Below are positions 9,669-18,255 of a stretch of DNA of 64,000 bases, piece by piece. The stretch is taken from NCBI RefSeq assembly GCF_000971055.1, contig NZ_LARW01000061.1:62001-126000 (forward strand), in the 5' to 3' direction. Origin of the DNA: Sphingomonas sp. SRS2. GTDB taxonomy: Bacteria > Pseudomonadota > Alphaproteobacteria > Sphingomonadales > Sphingomonadaceae. Under the pieces are notes generated by a model that was not told where the DNA came from, made no database searches, and worked only from the letters and a program-made list of their open reading frames with translations. Within the stretch, counting starts at the first letter, position 1, and every line of letters begins with the position of its first letter. A program made the translations under genes and the position numbers.

Positions 9669-9961
9669 TGCCTTAGCATCGCGATTCCGGGGTGGCGAGC
9701 GGTGGAAGGGAGATCAGTAGTCCCCAGAATCGAATAACCCGGCCTTTTGGGCCGGGTTATTCTCTGGAGGATTCTTAACTAATGACCTTTTCGGTTTAGC
9801 CGTTTGCCCCGACAAAGCAAGCCGAAAGCGCACTTACCGACAAACTTTCGTCTAATCCGGCGCCGCCGACGCGGCCCGTAGCGGAAAGGCCGGCCGCGGT
9901 AAAAAATACCAAAATCTAGACAGGGCCAGCGCCGGTGCGCGGCGGGCGATCATGCGGAAGT
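9669..9961. other. Intergenic region between the asparagine-synthase-like gene and tRNA-Leu
   Basis: No coding frame with family resemblance was seen here. Apart from the strong hairpin at 9724-9767 the stretch is unremarkable. It should contain the promoter of the minus-strand glycan cluster and the 3' processing region of the tRNA. Confidence 0.5.
9724..9767. terminator. Strong stem-loop upstream of the glycan cluster
   Basis: A perfect 13-bp stem (9732-9744 with 9750-9762) encloses the 5-nt loop TTTTG. A further 5-bp helix (9724-9728 with 9763-9767) closes it, with a 3-nt bulge. No long T-run follows on either strand. It may end tRNA-Leu transcription or attenuate transcription into the glycan cluster. 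Confidence 0.55.
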
Positions 9962-10046
9962 TGGTGCGGGCGGTCGGAATCGAACCGACACTCCTTGCGG
10001 AACCGGATTTTGAGTCCGGCGCGTCTACCAGTTTCACCACGCCCGC
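9962..10046 (-). tRNA. tRNA-Leu (anticodon CAA), 3' CCA encoded
   Basis: Read on the minus strand, the gene starts GCGGGCG and ends with the complementary CGCCCGC, then discriminator A and CCA. The anticodon arm is CCGGA-CTCAAAA-TCCGG, giving anticodon CAA. A variable arm longer than in class I tRNAs and the GGTTCGATTCC T-arm mark a class II leucine tRNA. The mature length with CCA is 85 nt. Confidence 0.96.
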
Positions 10047-10088
10047 ACGGCGCGCAGCTATAACGCCTTGCACGGCCCGTGCAACCGC

Positions 10089-11222
10089 TCAGCAGCCGAG
10101 CGCCTTACGGGTGATCTCTTCATAGATATCGGCAAGCTGGTAGAGGTCGGCAATCGCCACCGCCTCGTCAAGCTTGTGCATCGTCGCGTTGCACAGGCCG
10201 AACTCGACAACCGGGCATATGCGCGACAGGAACCGGGCGTCGGAGGTGCCGCCCGTCGTCGACAACTGGGGCTCGAGCCCGGTCACTTTCCCGATCGCCG
10301 CTGCGATCATGCCGGAAAATTCACCGGGCGGGGTGATGAAGCTCTCACCGGAGATAACCGAGCGCAGTGTGGCGACGGGTGCATGGGCGGCTACGGTCGC
10401 GCGCACCAGTTCGACCAGGTCCGCGCCCTTATGTTCGTCGTTGAAACGGATATTGATCCGCGCGCGCGCCGTCGCCGGGATGACGTTGGTGGCGGCGTTC
10501 CCGACATCGATGCTGGTGATCTCAAGGTTGGACGGCTGGAACCAGTCATTTCCCTCGTCGAGATGGAGCGCCGCCAGCGCATCGAGCGCCTTGACCAGCG
10601 CCGGGATCGGATTGTCGGCGAGATGCGGATAGGCGACATGGCCCTGCGCGCCTTCATTGTCGATCCAGATATTGACCGAGCCACGCCGGCCGATCTTGAT
10701 CATATCGCCGAGGCGGTGGGTCGAGGTCGGCTCACCAACCAGGCAGAGGTCGGGCCGGATGCCACGCTGGTTCATCCAGTCGATCAGCGCCACGGTCCCG
10801 TAGGTGGCGGGCCCCTCCTCATCGCCGGTGATGATCAGACTCAGTGTGCCCTTCTGAACGGTGATCCGCGCCGCCGCCGCGATGAAGGCGCCGATCGCCC
10901 CCTTCATGTCGACGGCGCCCCGGCCATAGAGCAGATCGCCGCGCACCGCAGGGATGAAGGGGTCGCCCTGCCAGCCTTCGCCCGGCGGCACCACGTCGCT
11001 ATGCCCGGCAAAGGCGAAATGCGGCCCGCCCTCCCCGCGCGTCGCGAACAGATTCTCGACCGGCCCGTCGGGGGCTTCTCCCGCCACGAAGCGGTGGACG
11101 GTAAAACCGATCTCCTCCAACACCTCGGCGATAACAGCCATTGCCCCGGCGTCGGCCGGGGTCACGCTGGGACAGGCGATCAGGCGCTTGGTCAGCGCGA
11201 CGGGGTCGATTGCATCGGTCAC
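10089..11222 (-). CDS. dapE: Succinyl-diaminopimelate desuccinylase
   Basis: This 377-residue M20-family metallohydrolase cleaves N-succinyl-LL-2,6-diaminopimelate to succinate and LL-DAP in lysine and peptidoglycan precursor synthesis in the cytoplasm. Visible family motifs are AGHSDVVPPG (first metal His near residue 73), GRGAVDMKG (bridging Asp), TGDEEGPA (catalytic and metal Glu pair) and the C-terminal CNATMHKLDE (metal His). Length and motif order match DapE. It sits 40 bp beyond the tRNA-Leu 5' end on the same strand. Confidence 0.95.
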   Translation of the reverse strand: MTDAIDPVALTKRLIACPSVTPADAGAMAVIAEVLEEIGFTVHRFVAGEAPDGPVENLFATRGEGGPHFAFAGHSDVVPPGEGWQGDPFIPAVRGDLLYGRGAVDMKGAIGAFIAAAARITVQKGTLSLIITGDEEGPATYGTVALIDWMNQRGIRPDLCLVGEPTSTHRLGDMIKIGRRGSVNIWIDNEGAQGHVAYPHLADNPIPALVKALDALAALHLDEGNDWFQPSNLEITSIDVGNAATNVIPATARARINIRFNDEHKGADLVELVRATVAAHAPVATLRSVISGESFITPPGEFSGMIAAAIGKVTGLEPQLSTTGGTSDARFLSRICPVVEFGLCNATMHKLDEAVAIADLYQLADIYEEITRKALGC

Positions 11223-11358
11223 TCTGCCCGCCTAGCCTCCCCTGCACTTCCTGCAAAGGGCCGTAACGCCCCATGCCGAAGATCGGGATCTCACTTTCCT
11301 TCAGGGGTGGAGAGATACAGTGAGACTGCGCCTCTCGCTGGAATGACGAGAGATGTTT

Positions 11359-12033
11359 TCAGGCCTGCTCCGCCGCGCGTTCGAACTTGTCGATCACCCA
11401 GCTTTCGCCCGCCGCGCCCGCGCTCCATTCGACCATGAAGGGATGATTCCACACCGCCTGGCAATAGTCGGACGCCAGCGAGGGCAACGGGATCGAATAG
11501 GTGCGGAAGCGGGTGACCACCGGCGCGAACATGATGTCGACCGCGCCGAAACGTCCGAACAAATAGTCACCGCCTGTTCCGAACTCGCGCTTGGCCTGAT
11601 CCCATAGCGAGGTGATACGCTGCACATCGGCGGAAACCTCCGGGGTCAGCGGCTCGGGCGCATAGACATGGCGAATGTTCATGGTGTGCTGCGAGCGCAG
11701 CGCGGTGTAGCCGGCGTGCATCTCGGACGCCATCGAGCGGGCCAGCGCGCGCGCCTTGTCATCCGCCGGCCAGAAACGGTCGCGCCCGACCTTGTCGGCG
11801 AGATAGTCGATGATCGCGAGGCTTTCCCATATCGCGGCATCGCCATCCCACAATATCGGCACCTTGCCGTTCGATGGGACGAGTTCGGGGTCCTGGCGGC
11901 GGCTTTCCCATGTATCGTCATAGAGCGACACGACCTCTTCCCCGAACGGCAGCCCCGACTGTTTGACCGCCAGCCAGCCGCGCAGCGACCAGCTCGAATA
12001 GACCTTGTTGCCGATATAGAGCTTGAGGGTCAT
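11359..12033 (-). CDS. Glutathione S-transferase family protein
   Basis: This 224-residue protein has an N-terminal thioredoxin-like domain (LYIGNKVYSSWSLRGW, with the SSWS segment at the glutathione-activating site) and an all-helical C-terminal half. The PSNGKVPIL segment with its cis-Pro, and WESLAIIDYLAD with the gamma-glutamyl-binding Glu-Ser, are classic GST features. It resembles the zeta-like/YfcF group. The substrate is unknown. It stands alone between dapE and engB on the minus strand. Confidence 0.88.
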   Translation of the reverse strand: MTLKLYIGNKVYSSWSLRGWLAVKQSGLPFGEEVVSLYDDTWESRRQDPELVPSNGKVPILWDGDAAIWESLAIIDYLADKVGRDRFWPADDKARALARSMASEMHAGYTALRSQHTMNIRHVYAPEPLTPEVSADVQRITSLWDQAKREFGTGGDYLFGRFGAVDIMFAPVVTRFRTYSIPLPSLASDYCQAVWNHPFMVEWSAGAAGESWVIDKFERAAEQA

Positions 12034-12094
12034 CTGCGCCTCCCAGGTTGGATCGGAGGCGTTTAGCGAAGGTTCGCGCTACCTTCCACACCCA

Positions 12095-12790
12095 TCAGTT
12101 GGACTGGATCGCTTCCAGCACCGCCGCGCGCAGCTCGGCGATGCCGAAATCCTTCTCGCTCGATGTCACCAGCAGCTTAGGATGAGCGGCGACATGCTTG
12201 CGTCCCTCGGCCTCGGTTGCGGCGCTGACTGCGGCGAGTTCGCTCGCCTTGATCTTGTCGGCCTTGGTGATGACGAGGTGATAGGTGACGGCCGCCTTGT
12301 CGAGCATGGTCATCACCTCACGGTCGACATCCTTGACGCCGTGACGCGCATCGATCAGCACCAGCGCGCGCTTGAGCACCACGCGGCCGCGCAGGTAATC
12401 GTTCACCAGATGCCGCCATTTGCGAACGACATCCTTCGGGGCCTTGGCAAAGCCATAGCCCGGCATGTCGACCAGCCGCATCACCGGCAACGCACCTTCC
12501 TCCGGCGCGCCGACATCGAAGAAGTTCAGTTCCTGCGTGCGTCCCGGAGTATTCGAGGTGCGCGCCAGCGCATTGCGGTTGGTCAGCCGGTTGAGCAGCG
12601 ACGACTTGCCGACATTCGATCGGCCGGCAAAGGCGACCTCGGGCACGTCCGGATCGGGCAGGAATTTCAGATCGGGGGCGGACTTCAGGAACGTGACCGG
12701 GCCCGCGAACAGCTTGCGCGCCGGCTCGGTCAGGTCGGCTTCGGGCCGATCGCCATCAGGCTGTCCGCCTTCATGTTCGTTCCCGCTCAC
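12095..12790 (-). CDS. engB: Ribosome biogenesis GTPase EngB/YihA
   Basis: This TrmE-Era-EngA-EngB family GTPase is needed for large-subunit ribosome assembly. Motifs in order are G1 AGRSNVGKSS, G2 region TSNTPGRTQ, G3 DMPGYG and G4 TKAD. The frame is open far upstream, but that part only mirrors yidC. The GTG at 12790, whose last two bases belong to the yidC stop TGA, gives a 231-residue protein of near-normal family length with an AAGAAG-rich ribosome site. Coupling to yidC by a 4-nt overlap is usual for this locus in alphaproteobacteria. Confidence 0.93.
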   Translation of the reverse strand: MSGNEHEGGQPDGDRPEADLTEPARKLFAGPVTFLKSAPDLKFLPDPDVPEVAFAGRSNVGKSSLLNRLTNRNALARTSNTPGRTQELNFFDVGAPEEGALPVMRLVDMPGYGFAKAPKDVVRKWRHLVNDYLRGRVVLKRALVLIDARHGVKDVDREVMTMLDKAAVTYHLVITKADKIKASELAAVSAATEAEGRKHVAAHPKLLVTSSEKDFGIAELRAAVLEAIQSN

Positions 12791-14526
12791 TTCTTCTTTG
12801 TCACGGTCACGGTTGCCGCCGAGGCGGGAATCTCCATCACCGGATATTGGCGATAGAGCCAGGCCTGCTGCGCGATGGTCAGGAAGTTGGACGTGATCCA
12901 GTAGATCAGCAGGCCGGCCGCGAAGGGGGCCATGATGAACATCATGATCCACGGCATCAGCGCCATCACCTGCTGCTGGGCGGGCTCCATCGGCGTCGGA
13001 TTTAACCGGAACTGCAGCCACATCGACACGCCGAGCAGCAGCGCGAGGATGCCAAGACCCAGAAATGCGGGTGGGGTGAAGTCGAGCAAGCCGAACAGGT
13101 TGAGGAAATGCAGCGGATCGGGGGCCGACAGATCGCGGATCCACAGGATGAACGGCTGGTGGCGCATCTCGATCGTCACCATCAGCACCTTGTACAGCGC
13201 GTAGAAGACCGGGATCTGGACGAGGATCGGCAGACAGCCCGCGAGCGGATTGACCTTCTCTTCCTGATAGAGCTTGAGCAGCTCCTGCTGGAGCTTGGCC
13301 TTGTCGCCCTTGTGGCGCTCCTGCAGCTCCTTCATCTTCGGCTGGACGCGGCGCATGCCCGCCATCGAGCGGAACTGCTTTTGCGCGATCGGGAACATCA
13401 GCCCGCGCACCAGGAAGGTGAGGATGATGATCGCCACGCCGAAATTGCCCACCAGCTTAAACACCTGATCGAGCACCCAGAAGATCGGCTTCTCGATGAC
13501 CCGGAACCAGCCCCAGTCGATCGCGCGGCTGAACATCGGCACGCCGAGCTCGGTCTCATAACGATCGAGCAGCGCGACTTCCTTGGCGCCCGCGAAGAAG
13601 CGCTGCGTAACCGCGCTGCTCTTGCCAGGACCGATCAGCACCGGCTTGCCGGTCTGCACCGCCTGATAGACCTTGGGAGCGGTTGACAGGAACCCGGCAT
13701 CGACCGCCGACTTGCTATCGGGAACGAGCGCGGTCAGCCAATATTTGTCGCCGAAGCCCAGCCAGCCGCCGGTGCTGGCGAAACGGGTCCCGGCCTGGCC
13801 GGCCTCGTCGAGCTTTTCGAAGCTGAGATCGTAATTGGCGGTATCGTTGAACACGCCGATCGGGCCGGTGTGCAGCGTCCAGCTCGACGGATCCTTCGAC
13901 ACGCCGTCGCGCGCCACGAGGCCGTAGGGCCGCGCCGCGACCGCACCGACGCCGCTGTTCGCCAGCTTCTGCGTGACGGTGAACATATAGTCGGCGTCGA
14001 CGGCGATCACCGTGTCGAACCGCTGTCCGCGCTGGTTGGTCCAGCTGAGCGTGACAGGCGTGCTCGGGGTCAGTTTCGTCCCCATAGCGGTCCAAATCGT
14101 GTTCGGGCCGGGCGCATCGACGCCGTCGCCGGTCCAGCCGAAGCCGGCATAATAGGCTTCGGGCGAGCCGCTGGGCGACAGCAGGCGGATCGGCGGCGAG
14201 TCCTTCGCCAGCGTTTCCTTGTAGGTCTTGAGCACCAGATCGTCGATCCGCGCTCCCTGCAGGTTGATCGAACCCGCCAGCTTCGGCGTATCGATCGCGA
14301 TGCGCGGGGTCTCACCCAGCACCACGCCCCGCGCACGAATCGCGACCGGGCTGTCGGCGGCGGGATCTGCGCCGGGCTGGGGCAGGACCTGCTCCTTGCC
14401 GCCCTCGATCTTCGTGACGGGGGGCTTGGCGACCGGGAAGAATCGGTCGCTGAGCGCCTGCCATCCGAACAGGACGATCGCCGACAGGACGATCGCGAGG
14501 ATCATGTTGCGCTGGTTATCCACCAA
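12787..14526 (-). CDS. yidC: Membrane protein insertase YidC
   Basis: This is a 579-residue Oxa1/YidC insertase that places proteins into the inner membrane alone or with SecYEG. An N-terminal transmembrane anchor (residues 8-26) is followed by a large periplasmic beta-domain (about 60-345). The conserved five-helix core includes FGVAIIILTFLVRGLMFPI, KQFRSMAGMRRVQPKMKEL and NPLAGCLPILVQIPVFYALY. The C-terminus ends TVTKKK, a basic tail. It lies in the canonical rpmH-rnpA-yidD-yidC-engB order. Confidence 0.97.
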   Translation of the reverse strand: MVDNQRNMILAIVLSAIVLFGWQALSDRFFPVAKPPVTKIEGGKEQVLPQPGADPAADSPVAIRARGVVLGETPRIAIDTPKLAGSINLQGARIDDLVLKTYKETLAKDSPPIRLLSPSGSPEAYYAGFGWTGDGVDAPGPNTIWTAMGTKLTPSTPVTLSWTNQRGQRFDTVIAVDADYMFTVTQKLANSGVGAVAARPYGLVARDGVSKDPSSWTLHTGPIGVFNDTANYDLSFEKLDEAGQAGTRFASTGGWLGFGDKYWLTALVPDSKSAVDAGFLSTAPKVYQAVQTGKPVLIGPGKSSAVTQRFFAGAKEVALLDRYETELGVPMFSRAIDWGWFRVIEKPIFWVLDQVFKLVGNFGVAIIILTFLVRGLMFPIAQKQFRSMAGMRRVQPKMKELQERHKGDKAKLQQELLKLYQEEKVNPLAGCLPILVQIPVFYALYKVLMVTIEMRHQPFILWIRDLSAPDPLHFLNLFGLLDFTPPAFLGLGILALLLGVSMWLQFRLNPTPMEPAQQQVMALMPWIMMFIMAPFAAGLLIYWITSNFLTIAQQAWLYRQYPVMEIPASAATVTVTKKK

Positions 14527-14609
14527 AAACTCCCGGAAATCCTAAGAGCGATTTCGAGCCGGAGGTAAATATCCGGCGACTCGGAAATCGCGCCAACCAA
14601 TAACGCATG

Positions 14610-14822
14610 TCAGGGCACCGGATCGTAGCCGGAGCCACCCCAGGGGTGACAACGGCAAATCCGGCGGAGCCCGAGCCACCCGCCTTTGAGGGCGCCATAG
14701 CGCGAGACGGCCTCGATCGTATAGGCCGAACAGCTCGGCATGTATCGGCAGGTCGGTGGCAGGATCAGCGAAGGGCCCTTCTGCCACGCTTTCGCCAGCA
14801 GGATAATCGCCCGGCCGATCAT
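14610..14822 (-). CDS. yidD: Membrane protein insertion efficiency factor YidD
   Basis: This is a 70-residue small protein with the family signature [14 protein letters not shown] and the C-terminal [13 protein letters not shown]. YidD is an amphipathic membrane-associated protein that assists YidC-dependent insertion. Its ATG overlaps the stop of rnpA by 4 nt and it precedes yidC by 83 bp. Confidence 0.95.
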   Translation of the reverse strand: MIGRAIILLAKAWQKGPSLILPPTCRYMPSCSAYTIEAVSRYGALKGGWLGLRRICRCHPWGGSGYDPVP

Positions 14823-15139
14823 TTGACGACCTTGCCCAGCGCCTTCACAAGATGCCCGCGAAGCTCGGCAAAATCCTGCTCGATTCCGCCCGCCCTGCCG
14901 ATCAGGACATGATCTGCGCCAGCCACGCCCGCGACAGGCAGCAGCTCGCGCGCGAGCGCCCGGAAGCGTCGCTTCATTCGGTTGCGGACGACCGCATTAC
15001 CGATCTTCTTGGTAACGGTGATGCCGAGGCGCATGACGGGATCGTCATCGCCACGAGGCCGGACGAGCAGGACGAAGCCGGGCATCGGCGCACGCCTACC
15101 GTTATTGGCCGCCAGAAAATCTGCGCGGCGCTCAAGCAC
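14819..15139 (-). CDS. rnpA: Ribonuclease P protein component
   Basis: This is the protein subunit of RNase P, which matures tRNA 5' ends. The RNR signature [10 protein letters not shown] is present near residue 53, together with [10 protein letters not shown]. The GTG at 15139 gives 106 residues and leaves only three residues before the conserved RRADFL helix, slightly short for the family. The frame stays open upstream through the rpmH stop (SLIQSPYA), so a longer form starting at a non-ATG codon overlapping rpmH is possible. It is followed by yidD with a 4-nt overlap. Confidence 0.93.
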   Translation of the reverse strand: MLERRADFLAANNGRRAPMPGFVLLVRPRGDDDPVMRLGITVTKKIGNAVVRNRMKRRFRALARELLPVAGVAGADHVLIGRAGGIEQDFAELRGHLVKALGKVVK

Positions 15140-15156
15140 CGCGTAGGGGCTCTGGA

Positions 15157-15291
15157 TCAGGCTGACAGCTTTATGCGGCCACGGGCGCGGCGGGCGGCCA
15201 GAATCTTGCGGCCACCGGGGGTCGCGCTGCGCGAACGGAAGCCATGGCGCCGCTTGCGGACCAGGTTGCTCGGCTGGAAAGTGCGCTTCAT
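15157..15291 (-). CDS. rpmH: 50S ribosomal protein L34
   Basis: This 44-residue gene is too short for most ORF filters. It starts [19 protein letters not shown] and ends with the basic GRIKLSA, the typical L34 pattern. ATG is at 15291 and TGA at 15157-15159. It heads the rpmH-rnpA-yidD-yidC-engB unit. Its promoter should lie in 15292-15540, shared with the divergent lipoprotein gene. Confidence 0.97.
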   Translation of the reverse strand: MKRTFQPSNLVRKRRHGFRSRSATPGGRKILAARRARGRIKLSA

Positions 15292-15544
15292 CGTCTCTGC
15301 CTCAAATTCAAAACAAAAGGGCCGCCGAACCTGCGGCAGCCGCTAACGAGGGTGCGCTTAGGCAAAAGGCCAGCATGAGTCAATCAATCTACGCGGCAAA
15401 AAGGCCGTTCGCAGGCTGCCGGCTTCACTACCCCATAACGTCAGCGCAGCGAAGGAGCGTCCGATCGCCAAGGCTCCGGGTCATGGCTCTTTTTCGTTTC
15501 ACATGCGTTCGGAACGGAAATGAGAACTCTTCAGGGAGGACGAT

Positions 15545-16045
15545 ATGCGCCGATCCGCCATTGCCTTGCTTCTGCTGCTGCCTACACTCAGCGCCTGTAA
15601 CTCCAAGACCGATCAGCGGTTAAAAGCCATCGAGGACCGGCTGGCCAAGGCCGAGACCTCGCTGGGCGAGCACAAGGCGATCACCCTGCGGCCTGGCGAC
15701 ACCGGCTATGGCCTGATCGATACCGATGTGGGCCGCATCCCGGTGGCGATTGCCGAAGTGCAACCGCAGGCGGGCGGATCGCGCGTCGTCCTCGACTTCG
15801 GCAATCCCAGCACCGCACGGCTGACCGGCATGACCGCGAAGATCGAATGGGGCGGCAATGACAGTAAGGGGCTGCCGCTTCCCGCCAATGGCGCGCACAT
15901 GATCAACTTCGCCGCACCACAGCCGCTGCTGCCCGGCAGCTGGCGGCAATATCCGGTCGATCTCGCCGGCTTCGCGCCGGCCCGATTGGGCTGGGTGCGG
16001 ATATCCGCCTTCGATAGCGGGACGGTCGATCTGCTCAGCCAATAA
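15545..16045 (+). CDS. Predicted lipoprotein with beta-sandwich domain (DUF3251-like)
   Basis: This 166-residue protein has a signal peptide ending in a lipobox, LSAC, with the lipidated Cys at residue 18. A short coiled-coil segment (residues 23-45, DQRLKAIEDRLAKAE) follows. The rest, with GYGLIDTDVGRIPVAI, VVLDFGNPS and KIEWGG, matches the pattern of the DUF3251 family of small periplasmic lipoproteins. Function is unknown. A clear GGAGG ribosome site lies 7 nt before the ATG. It is followed by comM on the same strand. Confidence 0.75.
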   Translation: MRRSAIALLLLLPTLSACNSKTDQRLKAIEDRLAKAETSLGEHKAITLRPGDTGYGLIDTDVGRIPVAIAEVQPQAGGSRVVLDFGNPSTARLTGMTAKIEWGGNDSKGLPLPANGAHMINFAAPQPLLPGSWRQYPVDLAGFAPARLGWVRISAFDSGTVDLLSQ

Positions 16046-16106
16046 TCCGCTCGACATCCAAATCATCCCCCGCCTAGAACAGGCCGAGAACATCGGGGGC
16101 TGATCA

Positions 16107-16833
16107 ATGGTTTCGCATGTCGCGACGGTCGCGTTTCTGGGACTGGAGGCGCGCGCCGTCGAGGTGCAGGTGCAGATCGCGCCGGGGATGCCGAAATTCC
16201 TCGTGGTCGGATTGCCCGACAAGGCGGTCGGCGAAAGCCGTGAGCGGGTCCATGCCGCGCTGTCGGCAATCGGGCTCGCACTGCCGCCCAAGCGGATCAC
16301 GGTCAATCTCTCGCCTGCCGACCTGCCCAAGGAAGGATCGCATTACGACCTGCCGATCGCACTCGGCCTGCTCGGCGCGATGGGCGTGATCGATGCCGAG
16401 ACGCTGGCGTCTTACGTCGTTGTCGGCGAACTCGGACTCGACGGCCGGGTCGCCCCCGCGCCGGGCGTGCTGCTCGCCGCGCTCCATGCCTCCGAGCGCG
16501 ATCTCGGCCTGATTTGCCCGGCGGCGCAGGGCCCGGAGGCTGCCTGGGCGGGCAATATCGAGGTGCTGGCCGCGCCCGACCTGCTATCGCTGATCGGCCA
16601 TTTCAAGGGCGGCGCACCGCTGGCCCCGCCGCAACCAGGCATTGCCGACGCCCCTGTCATCCTGGCCGACCTCAAGCAGGTGAAGGGCCAGGAAACCGCC
16701 AAGCGCGCGCTGGAGATTGCGGCGGCTGGCGGGCATAACCTGCTGATGAGCGGCCCGCCCGGCGCGGGCAAATCCCTGATGGCGGCGTGCCTGCCGGGCA
16801 TATTGCCCGATCTTACTCCGGCGGAAGCGCTCG
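16107..16833 (+). pseudogene. comM: comM (YifB family Mg-chelatase-like ATPase), 5' part, disrupted
   Basis: This encodes the N-terminal 242 residues of ComM, a hexameric AAA+ helicase known to assist branch migration during natural transformation. The part contains the Lon-like N-domain (GLPDKAVGESRERV, LPPKRITVNLSPADLPKEGS) and the Walker A motif GPPGAGKS. The frame runs into the transposon and stops at TAG after residues GIM. Walker B and the rest lie 3.6 kb downstream. Removing the transposon and one copy of the 12-bp duplication joins the halves into a perfect 502-residue frame, the normal ComM length, so the split is by insertion only. Confidence 0.95.
16822..16833. repeat. 12-bp target-site duplication, left copy
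   Basis: CGGAAGCGCTCG directly abuts the left terminal inverted repeat and recurs at 20442-20453 directly after the right one. One copy restores the comM codons for Glu-Ala-Leu. Confidence 0.9.
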
Positions 16834-16856
16834 GCATTATGTAGCAATTGCACCAA
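16834..16856 (+). repeat. Left terminal inverted repeat (23 bp)
   Basis: It begins GCATTATGTAGCAATTGC and ends ACCAA. It is the exact reverse complement of 20419-20441. The in-frame TAG that ends the comM 5' part lies inside this repeat. Confidence 0.95.
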
Positions 16857-16899
16857 CGCCCGCATCCCCATTTCTGGGGATATGCCTTAATTTGCACCC

Positions 16900-17334
16900 A
16901 TGACAGATTACATGGTGACGGGCCTCGTCAAGAAACGGGCAGAGCTGGCCGGGGAACTGGCGAACATCCACAACCGGGTCGCGCAACTGGTGCGGGATAT
17001 CGAGCATCTGGACGCGACGTTGCAGATCGTAGCGCCGCATGTCGTACCCGAAGCCATCCCGCCGCGCCTGTTTCAGCCGCCCGAAGATTGGAGCAAGCGC
17101 GGGCAGATGAGCCGCCTTGTGCTGGGTATCCTCCGCAACGCGCGTGAACCGCTGGCATCCCGCGACATAGCCTCTCAGCTTATCCTAGAGCGCGGCATGG
17201 CTATGGATATGAAGCTGCTCCGGCTGATGACGAAGCGCGTCGGGTCGGCGCTCCGGGACAAGCGCGAGAAGGGGCTTGTGCGCACCGTGGAGGGTGCGGG
17301 ATTGTATCAGTTGTGGGAGATTGTCAAGCTCTAG
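16900..17334 (+). CDS. Passenger protein: N-terminal coiled coil plus winged-helix-like domain
   Basis: This 144-residue protein of unknown function is the first passenger gene. Residues 8-42 (KKRAELAGELANIHNRV) look like a coiled coil. Residues 65-140 (SRLVLGILRNA, SRDIASQLI, KRVGSALRDKREKGLVRT) have the spacing of a winged helix-turn-helix. The type is compatible with a DNA-binding accessory or regulator of the transposon; this is inference from pattern only. The ATG at 16900 follows the left inverted repeat by 43 bp. Confidence 0.7.
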   Translation: MTDYMVTGLVKKRAELAGELANIHNRVAQLVRDIEHLDATLQIVAPHVVPEAIPPRLFQPPEDWSKRGQMSRLVLGILRNAREPLASRDIASQLILERGMAMDMKLLRLMTKRVGSALRDKREKGLVRTVEGAGLYQLWEIVKL

Positions 17335-17372
17335 GGCTTTACGCGGCGTGGGAGATTCCCTACATATGTTCC

Positions 17373-17864
17373 ATGGTTGCGCTTCTAGAACGAGCTAGGT
17401 GGAAAGAGGCCGCTTCAAAGGCTAGCGACCTTACACGCCCCTACTCGGCACCCCCGATTCCCGTCTTGGAAATAGCCGAAACGCAGGGCGTTGACGTCGT
17501 GTTCGCCGATTTTGGTGAAGCCGGCGAGCGTGTGGCTGGGTTCTGTGATTTCGAGAGCGGGAAGCTCTATGTCAATGCAAACGACCCGGTCGCGCGACAA
17601 ACGTTCACGATAGCTCATGAGCTGGGCCATTGGGTGCTCCATCGGAGGTTTTTTGAGGAAAACCCCGACGAGTATAGTATTCTGCCGCGCTTCCAGAAGC
17701 CGTCTGCTAAGAACCCTTTTGAACAGGAAGCTAATCACTTCGCTGCAAATCTACTTGTGCCGAAGCGGTTGCTTGCCCCGGTGAAGGATGCAGGGGCAAC
17801 GGTTCTGGCAAAGGTGTTTGGCGTTTCTCGGGAAATGATGGAAAATCGACTCAAGAATGTCTGA
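17373..17864 (+). CDS. ImmA/IrrE-type zinc metallopeptidase (passenger gene)
   Basis: The protein has 163 residues from ATG 17373. The metal-binding helix TIAHELGHWVLH carries the HExxH signature, and the downstream EQEANHFAANLLVP supplies the third ligand Glu, as in the ImmA/IrrE family. In other systems these proteases cleave a partner repressor (ImmA with ImmR in ICEBs1, IrrE with DdrO in Deinococcus). A GTG at 17313 would add 20 residues overlapping the previous gene; the shorter start was chosen because its N-terminus begins just before the conserved region. The stop overlaps the next start by 8 nt. Confidence 0.85.
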   Translation: MVALLERARWKEAASKASDLTRPYSAPPIPVLEIAETQGVDVVFADFGEAGERVAGFCDFESGKLYVNANDPVARQTFTIAHELGHWVLHRRFFEENPDEYSILPRFQKPSAKNPFEQEANHFAANLLVPKRLLAPVKDAGATVLAKVFGVSREMMENRLKNV

Positions 17865-18255
17865 TGCTGATGGCGAGAAGCTTCCATCAGTTGGAGAACT
17901 GAAGGCTAAAATAGCCGCTCAGACGGGCAGTCTAATTGCAGATCAAGCAATCCGGGCAGAGGTTGAGTTCGCTAGGCGCTTTGATCGACAAGCCATAGTA
18001 GGCCAAGAGGAATATGAGCATCTAAGAGGACTGCGCGGCCACTATAAGCACAAAGGCCTGTGGTCTTATTTCATAGCTGCATTGATGGCAGCTATGATTG
18101 GTTTTCAATGCTATTTATTGAAGCAAGTCGGGCTTGGTCTGTGGGATTTCTCGCAATATACTTGGCTGCTACCAGCCCTGCTAGTTCAAAACTTAGCTCG
18201 AGTTATTGCCTTGGCCGTGGTCGTGGTGAAATCCTTATTTAAAGACATGAAATGA
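17857..18255 (+). CDS. Small passenger membrane protein (two predicted helices)
   Basis: This 132-residue protein has a charged N-terminal half (KAKIAAQTGSLIADQAIRAEV) and two hydrophobic stretches, about residues 69-90 (YFIAALMAAMIGFQCYLL) and 102-125 (WLLPALLVQNLARVIALAVVV). It is translationally coupled to the metallopeptidase gene by an 8-nt overlap, so the two probably act together. No family was recognised. Its stop codon directly abuts the transposase stop on the opposite strand. Confidence 0.7.
   Translation: MSDADGEKLPSVGELKAKIAAQTGSLIADQAIRAEVEFARRFDRQAIVGQEEYEHLRGLRGHYKHKGLWSYFIAALMAAMIGFQCYLLKQVGLGLWDFSQYTWLLPALLVQNLARVIALAVVVVKSLFKDMK

Noticed and set aside
10068-11438. 456-codon plus-strand frame
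   Set aside because: It mirrors dapE and even crosses the tRNA flank; no family pattern.
16832-16856. Terminal inverted repeat of 25 bp instead of 23
   Set aside because: The two extra matching bases come from the target duplication, which both begins and ends in CG.
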